64,000 nucleotides of DNA, from NCBI GenBank assembly GCA_003963245.1, contig RXJX01000014.1, positions 1 to 64,000 on the forward strand, in the 5' to 3' direction. Position 1 is the stretch's first letter, and each line of letters opens with the position of its first letter. Position numbers and translations under genes: made by a program. A model generated the notes under the pieces. That model saw nothing but the letters and a program-made list of their open reading frames with translations, was not told the DNA's origin and did no database searches. Positions 57,069 through 64,000 of this stretch are shown piece by piece. Source of the DNA: Neisseriaceae bacterium (GTDB lineage Bacteria; Pseudomonadota; Gammaproteobacteria; Burkholderiales; UBA11063).

Positions 57069-57922
57069 TGTAAAACAGAGCCTAATATTTTGCGCTTAGC
57101 AGGACTAGTACGCAATACATAGATAACTTGTGCACCTAAAAGCAATATCAACACAGATAAATAAAGCCACAATAAGAAAATAGGTAACATTGCCAGTGAG
57201 CCATACAATAATTCATAATCTTTTTGCAAATAGTCCATTGAAGCAGTAAATCCCAGCTGTAAGATAATAAACGCGATGGCGGCACCAATTCCAGCAATAA
57301 TTGCATGCAACCACTTTACTTTTACACTCGGAATAAATTTATATATGGAAATAAAAGAAACAATCGTGACAATATGCGCAGAAACTCTTCCCATATTTTC
57401 GTAAACTATACCATGTGTTACACGTACTTGGACAAATTCCGTAAAATAAGCCATAACGAAAATAAAAATCGTTCCGACAACAAAAAATCCGCTAAAAACA
57501 ATAAAAGAATAAATAAGCTTCCGCTGACGTTTTAAATGCCACATATCATGAATATGCTGCTCAATTGAGAACATCATACCATAGGAAGTAACAAACAAAG
57601 AAATAAAACCGAATATGGACAAACGCTTGGTATGGCTAAATGAAAACTTGAACAAATCATAGACTTGATGTCCAAGCTGGGGAATATATTGACTAAAAAA
57701 GTAATATTCAATATTATTCGTAATTTCTTCCGATACAGGCAACCAAGCACTTATGCTCACGATTGAAATAGAGAACGGAATAAATGCAAATAAAAGCGTG
57801 TATGCTAAGCTACTACAACGGCTCAGACCATTAGACCCACTAAAATTACCCCATACTTTGTAACTAAAATTGATGACTTTGTGGTATTTTTTAGGCACCT
57901 TTCGTATAATTCTAAGTAACAT
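57065..57922 (-). CDS. YihY/virulence-factor BrkB family membrane protein, first copy
   Basis: 285 residues, paralogous to the next gene along the whole length: SLAYTLLFAFIPFSISIVS near residue 42 and YGSLAMLPIFLLWLYLSVLILLLGAQ near 240. The pair are translationally coupled, so they may form a heteromeric complex. It lies 69 nt after potD. Confidence 0.88.
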   Translation of the reverse strand: MLLRIIRKVPKKYHKVINFSYKVWGNFSGSNGLSRCSSLAYTLLFAFIPFSISIVSISAWLPVSEEITNNIEYYFFSQYIPQLGHQVYDLFKFSFSHTKRLSIFGFISLFVTSYGMMFSIEQHIHDMWHLKRQRKLIYSFIVFSGFFVVGTIFIFVMAYFTEFVQVRVTHGIVYENMGRVSAHIVTIVSFISIYKFIPSVKVKWLHAIIAGIGAAIAFIILQLGFTASMDYLQKDYELLYGSLAMLPIFLLWLYLSVLILLLGAQVIYVLRTSPAKRKILGSVLQ

Positions 57923-57991
57923 ATAAATACACCTTTATACGTAAAACTTGAGCTGACTGCGTGCCTTTTATAAAATGGCTCTTTCGATGAG

Positions 57992-59062
57992 TTATAACCA
58001 ACAGGCACCATTCATCTTAATTTCAGTCCACATTTCGTTAACTAAAATTCTAGTTTTGGGTGGATATGCTTTAAAAACATACATTTTATTCATATTTTTA
58101 GGATAAATCCAATCTAAATTACGTACAGCTGGATCCAATCTTGCAACAGCACTATCGTTTGGAACGCTTGAGCCGGTTAATGCAGATAGCTCATAAGCAC
58201 TTTGTGGATTTAATGCCATATTAATAAATGCATAAGCTAGTTTATCATCTTTGTTAAATACTGGAATAACCATATTATCCAGTTCATACATATTGCCTTC
58301 TTTTTGCAGCATTGCATCAATATTAACCTTGGCATGTGAGGCTTTAGCATCTTGTATTGTCTTAAAAATATCAATTGAATAGCTCATTGAAACCCAAACA
58401 TCACCACGCAATAGTCCACGATAATAGCTATCACTATCAAACTTAGCCCAATAAGGAGCAGCACGATCGATAACTGCTCTCGCAGCATCAAGGTCAGCTT
58501 TATTTTTCGAATTAGGATCTTTGCCTAAATACAACAATGCTGCAGCAATTACATTGCGTGAAGAATCAAAGACAGTAACTTTACCTTTGAGCTTATTCAA
58601 ATACTTTGGATCAAAAATCACCGCCCAAGTATCTGGAACTATACCCAATTGACGTAGTTTGTCTTTGTTATAGGCTAAAAACACTGGTGTATAGGCATAA
58701 GGAACTGAATATTTATTACCTGGGTCATAGGCTTGGTTAAGAAACTGCTTATTAATGTATTTTAAATTAGGCAGCTTACTCTTATCCAGCGGTTTAATTT
58801 TACCCATCAACGCCAGCTCTTCCACCGCATAACTAGTTGCGACAATCGTATTATAACCATTAGCACCAGCAACAATCTTTGCTAGCATTTCTTCATTATC
58901 ATTAAAGAAATTTTGCACCAAAGTACAATTATTCTGATCGTCAAAACGCTTTACCGTGCTATCCGCAATATAATTAGAACCAATATATAAATTGAACTCA
59001 TTTGCAGCAACAGCTATTTGACAACTAAGCAAGCAAGCTAATAAGTATAAGAATTTCTTCAT
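57992..59062 (-). CDS. potD: Spermidine/putrescine-binding periplasmic protein
   Basis: 356 residues with a signal peptide (cleaved after AVAA, about residue 19-20) and the PotD/PotF-type fold: LYIGSNYIADSTVKRFDDQ, VATSYAVEELALMGKIKPLD, and WVSMSYSIDIF. It delivers polyamine to PotBC. It is last in the operon, 9 nt after potC. Confidence 0.92.
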   Translation of the reverse strand: MKKFLYLLACLLSCQIAVAANEFNLYIGSNYIADSTVKRFDDQNNCTLVQNFFNDNEEMLAKIVAGANGYNTIVATSYAVEELALMGKIKPLDKSKLPNLKYINKQFLNQAYDPGNKYSVPYAYTPVFLAYNKDKLRQLGIVPDTWAVIFDPKYLNKLKGKVTVFDSSRNVIAAALLYLGKDPNSKNKADLDAARAVIDRAAPYWAKFDSDSYYRGLLRGDVWVSMSYSIDIFKTIQDAKASHAKVNIDAMLQKEGNMYELDNMVIPVFNKDDKLAYAFINMALNPQSAYELSALTGSSVPNDSAVARLDPAVRNLDWIYPKNMNKMYVFKAYPPKTRILVNEMWTEIKMNGACWL

Positions 59063-59071
59063 ATTTGCAGC

Positions 59072-59845
59072 CTATTTAAAAAGTTGTGGCGAAATCTTTG
59101 TCGCGATCGAAGTTAGAATTAGGGTGCAAATAATGATTACAGTTGACGCGGCGTTTACTTCAGGTGTAACACCCATTTTTAACATTGAATAAATTGCTAA
59201 CGGTAAAGTTGAAGAACCGACTCCGGCAGTAAAGAATGTAATCACAAAATCGTCCAACGACAAAGTGAACGCCATTAGCCATCCGGCGATAATCCCCGGT
59301 AGAATAGTTGGAATTAAAACCGAAAAAAATGCACGAACCGGTGAAGCACCAAGATCACGAGCGGCATCTATCAAACTGTCATCCATACCATGCATTCGAG
59401 TCTTTACCGCAATAGTAACAAACGATAAGCAAAATGCAATATGTGCCAACGTAATCGAAACCATTCCCAAACTAAAGTTAATTAGCAAGAAAAAAAGTAA
59501 CAACGATACACCAACTAACAGTTCAGGCGCAGCTACAGGAATCATAACCAATGTTGAAAGCAAAGGAACTTTATATTTGTGCAACGCTACTCCTGCTAGC
59601 GTACCCAAAATAACTGACACCGTACTGGCAATCAATGCAATAATAATAGAGTTAATTGCAGCAGAAATTAACTGCTTATCTGCGAATAGTACTTTATACC
59701 ATTTTAATGTAAACCCTACCCAACCAACATTTACTCGCGAATCATTAAATGAATAGACTATTAAAATCAGTAGCGGCACATAAAGAAATAGATACACTAG
59801 CGTACCAGAGAATATCAAACTCTTGGATAACTTATTTCCGAGCAT
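59072..59845 (-). CDS. potC: Polyamine ABC transporter permease
   Basis: About 257 residues, six helices, with the EAA loop DAARDLGASPVRAFFSVLIPTILPG (about residues 170-195). ATG 59845 with GGAGG eight bases upstream is preferred over GTG 59860. Overlaps potB by 14 nt. Confidence 0.94.
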   Translation of the reverse strand: MLGNKLSKSLIFSGTLVYLFLYVPLLILIVYSFNDSRVNVGWVGFTLKWYKVLFADKQLISAAINSIIIALIASTVSVILGTLAGVALHKYKVPLLSTLVMIPVAAPELLVGVSLLLFFLLINFSLGMVSITLAHIAFCLSFVTIAVKTRMHGMDDSLIDAARDLGASPVRAFFSVLIPTILPGIIAGWLMAFTLSLDDFVITFFTAGVGSSTLPLAIYSMLKMGVTPEVNAASTVIIICTLILTSIATKISPQLFK

Positions 59846-60746
59846 ATTTAAGTCCTCCACTACGGCTAGCTAAAAAACCGACAAACAAGGAAATTGCCAG
59901 AACCGAGCAGGTCATGACAATTGAAGTTACACTCCCTAATGGCCAATTCATAGTTTGTAAAAACTGCTGCTTAATCAGATTCCCGATCATCATTGAGCAA
60001 TTATTACCAACTAATTCTGGCACGACGAACATTCCGATACAAGGGATAAACACCAATCCACATCCTGCCAAAATACCCGGCAAACTCAAGGGAATAGTAA
60101 CCTGCCAGAATGATTTAGCTTTAGTTGCACCCAAATCACGACTAGCTTCCAGTAAAGCTACATCATGTTTTTCCAAATTAGCATAAAGCGGTAAGATCAT
60201 AAAGGGTAAATTAATATAAACCAGACAAATCACCACTGCAGCCGAAGAAAAAAGTAAATCGATTGGTGCAAAACCAAACCAATGCAAAACCTGATTAACA
60301 ATATTGCTTACTGTAGATTCAGGACCTAAGATAATCATCCATGCATAAATCCGGATCAAAAAATTACTCCAAAAAGGAATTATCACCAGAAGAAGCAAAA
60401 AGTCACGAATTTTCTTATTACTTTTAGCAATCATAAGAGCTAGTGGATAACCGATTATCAAGCAGATAATGGTAGTTATAATCGAAAAAACCACCGAACG
60501 CAAAAATAGCTTCCAGATAAAGCCACTGGTGAAAGCGTACTTGAATCCATCCAGCGTTAGATTTAATGTAGTACTACCATTACTATGATTCAATAATGGT
60601 GCAACGCCACCATAATCACCTGGTTCACGAAAGGCGATGAAGACCATCAAAAGCGTTGGTATTAGAAATAAACCAACAAGATAAACAACCGGTGGCAAGG
60701 ATAAAACCCATTTTTCGCTCAATCCCTGCTTAACTTTTTGCGTCAT
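59832..60746 (-). CDS. potB: Polyamine ABC transporter permease
   Basis: 304 residues with six helices and the EAA loop EASRDLGATKAKSFWQVTIPLSLPG. The SNFLIRIYAWMIILG stretch is typical of PotB/PotH. Follows potA by 5 nt. Confidence 0.94.
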   Translation of the reverse strand: MTQKVKQGLSEKWVLSLPPVVYLVGLFLIPTLLMVFIAFREPGDYGGVAPLLNHSNGSTTLNLTLDGFKYAFTSGFIWKLFLRSVVFSIITTIICLIIGYPLALMIAKSNKKIRDFLLLLVIIPFWSNFLIRIYAWMIILGPESTVSNIVNQVLHWFGFAPIDLLFSSAAVVICLVYINLPFMILPLYANLEKHDVALLEASRDLGATKAKSFWQVTIPLSLPGILAGCGLVFIPCIGMFVVPELVGNNCSMMIGNLIKQQFLQTMNWPLGSVTSIVMTCSVLAISLFVGFLASRSGGLKYARK

Positions 60747-60751
60747 AAAGA

Positions 60752-61840
60752 CTACTCCACCAAAAAATTACCGGCAAGCGGATTAATTGAAATATAAACC
60801 TCATCACCATCTTCAAAAAATGATGCCTGATGTGGGCGATTATTTGAAAGCATACATTGGATAACCGTACCGTTTTCAAGCAAAAACTCATACAGTGTAC
60901 CATCGCCGTAGTAATAATATCCCTTGACTTTAGCTTTAAAATTAGCAATCCCCTCTTCAACCCGTGGATCCCAATTAGCTTTGATTTTCTCTGGACGAAT
61001 TGCAAACCAACCATCAAGCCCAAGCTTAAATTTATTTTCCGAGTTATTAATGGTTAATTCAAAACTATCAGCAACCTTAAGTACTACATTTTCGCCACTT
61101 GCATCTATTACCTTAGCTTTTAGCAAATTGCATTTCCCAATAAAATCAGCCACATAATAGGTCTTAGGATGAGAATATATTTCACGTGGCGTACCTAATT
61201 GTTCAACAACACCATGATTCATCACCGCAACCCTACTTGAAAGAGCCAATGCTTCGCTCTGATCATGAGTTACGTAAACAAAAGTAACACCACTTTTTTC
61301 CTGCATCTTAACCAACTCAACATGCATATGCTCGCGTAATCGCGCATCAAGCGCTGAAAGCGGTTCATCAAGCAGTAATAATTTAGGACGGTCCACCAAA
61401 GAACGAGCAATCGCAACCCGCTGACGCTGCCCTCCCGATAATTCATGCGGATAGCGCCCAGCAAAGCGCTCTAATTGAACACTGCTGATTTGCTCCCTAA
61501 CCCGCTCATCAATCTCAGATTTATTCCATTTCGCCATTTTCAGTGGAAACGCAATATTATCCTGCACAGTCATATGCGGAAATAAGGCATAGCTTTGAAA
61601 CACCGTATGCAATGGACGTTTTTCAGGTGGTAAACCCTTAATATCTTTGCCATCAAGTAAAATTTGCCCTGAGTCAGGAGATTCAAACCCCGCTATCATT
61701 CTCAACAAAGTAGTCTTTCCACAACCTGAAGGTCCCAGAAGGGTGAAAAACTCGCCTTGTTCAATACTTAGACTCACTCCGTTTACCGCAGTATAATCAG
61801 CAAACTGTTTAACTATATTCTTTAATTCCAAAATAGCCAT
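60752..61840 (-). CDS. potA: Polyamine ABC transporter ATPase
   Basis: 362 residues: Walker A GPSGCGKTT (residues 36-44), signature LSGGQRQRVAIARSL (about 133-147), Walker B LLLLDEPLSALD, H-loop YVTHDQSEAL, then a C-terminal TOBE-like domain that begins near 240. First gene of potABCD; AGGAAAG precedes the ATG. Confidence 0.96.
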   Translation of the reverse strand: MAILELKNIVKQFADYTAVNGVSLSIEQGEFFTLLGPSGCGKTTLLRMIAGFESPDSGQILLDGKDIKGLPPEKRPLHTVFQSYALFPHMTVQDNIAFPLKMAKWNKSEIDERVREQISSVQLERFAGRYPHELSGGQRQRVAIARSLVDRPKLLLLDEPLSALDARLREHMHVELVKMQEKSGVTFVYVTHDQSEALALSSRVAVMNHGVVEQLGTPREIYSHPKTYYVADFIGKCNLLKAKVIDASGENVVLKVADSFELTINNSENKFKLGLDGWFAIRPEKIKANWDPRVEEGIANFKAKVKGYYYYGDGTLYEFLLENGTVIQCMLSNNRPHQASFFEDGDEVYISINPLAGNFLVE

Positions 61841-62269
61841 TAAGAGTAACTTTCCTAAAACATACTCATTTAAAGTACAGTAAGGCTACATCAGGACGTG
61901 TATTACCTGATTCCACAAGATTTAAAATCGTTTAAGCTGGCTATTTTAACAAAAAAATTTTTCTGATGTGCAGTTTTTGCCCCATTCAGAATTTTTTAAT
62001 TAAATAATTTTTAAAAAATATTTTTATATTATTTCATAACAGTATATTATCTAGATTGCTGCATCGCAGCGAAATACTCTCAAATCTAACAAATTTTGAC
62101 AAAAAAACCACGTCAAATTACTAAACTATTCATTCATAAATTTTAACTCAACATCTGTACGGTTTCAGTCTGGCAAAATCACGGTATAATATAGACCTAG
62201 TTGTAAATTATGACGAAACCAAGGATTCAGAGACAACAAGAACATATTCAAAAAGGAATGCACTAGAAA
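61841..62269. other. Divergent promoter region between potA and the amino-acid permease
   Basis: About 430 AT-rich nt. TATAAT at 62185-62190 is a good -10 for the permease but lacks a clear -35. Homopolymer A and T runs lie near 61950-62110. No gene recognised. Confidence 0.5.
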
Positions 62270-63631
62270 ATGCACGAAAATCTACAACATAAATTAAAAA
62301 ATCGCCATATTCAAATGATCGCCCTTGGTGGTGCAATCGGAACAGGATTCTTTTTAGGATCTGCCAGAGCAATTGAAATGACCGGTCCATCGATTACTTT
62401 GGCATATGCATTGGGTGGATTAATAATCTATGCAGTAATGCGCGCGCTTGGTGAAATGACAGTAGATAATCCATGTTCGGGTTCATTTGTTGAGTATGCC
62501 CGTCTCTATCTCGGTAATGGCGTTGGCTTTGTTGCTGGTTGGAATGCTTGGCTGCTTTTCACAACTTCATGCATGTTAGAGGTAACGGCAGTTGGAACAC
62601 TACTTGATTATTGGATACATATTCCGCATTGGATTACCTGCCTAGTACTACTAGCAGTATTTGGTGGAATAAATTTAATCGGTGTTAAGTATTTTGGTGA
62701 AACTGAGTTTTGGTTTGCTGGGATTAAAGTAACCGTCATTATTTTTATGATTGTTGTCGGTTGTTATTTGATTTTTGCAGACCATACTGTTAATCAAATT
62801 GCAATTAAAAACTTGCATAATTACGGTAGTATGGAAATTTTCTTCAATCACGGTATTATCGGATTTCTCAATTCATTAGTCATTGTGTGCTTGTCTTTTT
62901 GTGGATCAGAATTCGTAAGTGTTGCAGCCGGAGAAGCGGCAAACCCACGCAAATCAATTCCTAAAGCAATTAATGGTGTGATAGTCCGAATAATCTTGTT
63001 TTATGTATTAACCTTGGCGGTTATCGTTATGATGTACCCTTTCCAAGAGATTACTCGTGACACAAATCCATTTACCGACGTTTTTAGCAAACTTGGATTT
63101 ACCAATTCAGCTGATATTATTAATTTAGTCGCTATTACTGCATCACTATCGGCACTTAATAGTTGTATTTACGTAGCTTCACGCTTTGTTTATAGCCTGT
63201 CATTAAATAGGCAAGCTCCAAAAGTTTTTGCTAAAACCGATAAAAATAAACTACCCAGCAACGCTGTTATTTTTACTGTTGCAATGACATTCATAGTGGT
63301 AATTGCCAATTATACCTTTCCAGCTAAAATTTTACAGTATCTATTTGCATTAATAACTGTTGCCATCATTATCAACTGGCTCATTATTTTACTTGCTCAC
63401 ATGCGCTTTAGAAAACAAAAGTCACTTTTAAATAAAGAATTATTTTATGCAATGCCATGGCACCCATATATTAATATTCTCACTATGAGCGTTTTATTTG
63501 TAATTTTAATGGTTATGGCACGAAATGCAGATATGGAGCTCAGTATTTATGTGGCACCAGCTTGGTTATTAATTCTTTCGATTATTTATGCGCTAAGTAG
63601 CGGTAAAATCGGAAAAGCAGAGCCTAAATAA
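62270..63631 (+). CDS. APC-family amino-acid permease (AAT group)
   Basis: 453 residues, 12 helices. KNRHIQMIALGGAIGTGFFLGSA (about residues 10-32) and PCSGSFVEYA (about 65-74) are the consensus amphipathic motifs of the AAT group (LysP, GabP, ProY, CycA). The substrate cannot be set from sequence alone. AAGGA lies 16 bases before the ATG. It is 17 nt upstream of a second transporter gene. Confidence 0.92.
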   Translation: MHENLQHKLKNRHIQMIALGGAIGTGFFLGSARAIEMTGPSITLAYALGGLIIYAVMRALGEMTVDNPCSGSFVEYARLYLGNGVGFVAGWNAWLLFTTSCMLEVTAVGTLLDYWIHIPHWITCLVLLAVFGGINLIGVKYFGETEFWFAGIKVTVIIFMIVVGCYLIFADHTVNQIAIKNLHNYGSMEIFFNHGIIGFLNSLVIVCLSFCGSEFVSVAAGEAANPRKSIPKAINGVIVRIILFYVLTLAVIVMMYPFQEITRDTNPFTDVFSKLGFTNSADIINLVAITASLSALNSCIYVASRFVYSLSLNRQAPKVFAKTDKNKLPSNAVIFTVAMTFIVVIANYTFPAKILQYLFALITVAIIINWLIILLAHMRFRKQKSLLNKELFYAMPWHPYINILTMSVLFVILMVMARNADMELSIYVAPAWLLILSIIYALSSGKIGKAEPK

Positions 63632-63648
63632 CAAAAAACAAGGTGCCT

Positions 63649-64000
63649 ATGAAAAAATCTTTTGCCCTAATAACCCTTGGTGCAATTTTAGAATATTATG
63701 ATTTCGCAATTTTTATTTATTTTGCAAAAAGTATCGGAGAGAGCCTAATACCTATTCATAACAAATCAGCAAATATTATTGCTAGTTTTGGTATCTTTGC
63801 GATTGGTGCTTTACTCCGTCCTCTCGGAGGCATAGTTTTTGCGCATTTCGGCGATACTCGCGGACGCAAAAATATTTTTGTTTATACTGTGCTACTAATG
63901 GCCGTTCCAACCTTCCTGATTGCTTTCATTCCAAACTATGAAACCATAGGGATTTTTGCAACATTAATTTTGATATTACTAAGGGCAATCCAAGGACTTG
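63649..64000 (+). CDS. MHS-family MFS transporter, N-terminal part (runs off the window)
   Basis: About 117 codons in frame to the right edge. LGAILEYYDFAIFIYFA and GALLRPLGGIVFAHFGDTRGRKN (motif A) match the metabolite:H+ symporter (ProP/ShiA/KgtP) family. RBS AAGGTG precedes the ATG. Substrate unknown. Confidence 0.9.
   Translation, partial: MKKSFALITLGAILEYYDFAIFIYFAKSIGESLIPIHNKSANIIASFGIFAIGALLRPLGGIVFAHFGDTRGRKNIFVYTVLLMAVPTFLIAFIPNYETIGIFATLILILLRAIQGL

Overview
The window looks like a chromosomal stretch of a low-GC betaproteobacterium, most likely a member of the Neisseriales. The clues are the first bases, which are the 5' end of a 16S rRNA gene read backwards with a Neisseria-like 'TGCTTTACACATGCAAG' segment, the betaproteobacterial type of malate dehydrogenase, and ordinary Gram-negative envelope genes (lgt, outer-membrane lipoproteins, a beta-barrel protein). 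No phage, insertion sequence, CRISPR array or tRNA gene was recognised.

Layout. 1-500: 5' end of a 16S rRNA gene (minus strand) with its leader, boxA and promoter. 599-1087: decayed AAA-type ATPase. 1196-11165: a plus-strand sugar operon, uxuA - GH-G-clan glycosidase - MFS porter - GH31 glycosidase - GPH symporter - SDR-type uxuB, preceded by a perfect LacI-like palindrome. It should import a glycoside, split it in the cytosol and feed 2-keto-3-deoxygluconate formation. 11251-15220: glucose PTS permease, pssA, lgt. 15351-20625: malate dehydrogenase copy 1 facing an efflux cassette (HlyD - FUSC half A - FUSC half B - outer-membrane factor). 21144-24455: a short NAD-glutamate dehydrogenase. 24815-28366: a resorcylate-decarboxylase-like amidohydrolase, a methyltransferase, hemB, apt. 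28393-32691: Bcr/CflA transporter, edd, a dead-looking eda paralogue, and true eda. 32885-38364: SRPBCC protein, aldose-epimerase-like protein and an EmrAB-type tripartite pump. 38524-39588: a persulfide-sensor-like ArsR regulator, a small membrane protein and a secreted protein made of six C-x9-C repeats. 39847-41140: a PadR regulator and a HAAS-like plus pentapeptide-repeat fusion. 41498-46805: malate dehydrogenase copy 2 followed by a second copy of the split-FUSC efflux cassette. 47095-53975: outer-membrane barrel, hemW, pta, an acetate-kinase-like pseudoenzyme, tsaB, rimI. 53972-57922: PheC-like periplasmic protein, metK, two YihY/BrkB membrane proteins. 57992-61840: potABCD polyamine importer. 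62270-64000: amino-acid permease and a truncated MHS-type transporter.

How it fits together. Carbon handling centres on the Entner-Doudoroff pathway: edd and eda serve gluconate, while uxuB and uxuA make the 2-keto-3-deoxygluconate that eda could finish after phosphorylation; no kdgK or uxaC is in the window. Export is heavily represented, with three tripartite-type efflux cassettes in 30 kb, two of them beside near-identical mdh genes, which suggests a duplicated block. The most unusual items are the ArsR / membrane / C-x9-C-repeat operon with its operator inside the promoter, the PadR / HAAS-pentapeptide pair with its own palindrome, the Eda paralogue lacking the Schiff-base lysine, and the acetate-kinase homologue lacking most catalytic residues.
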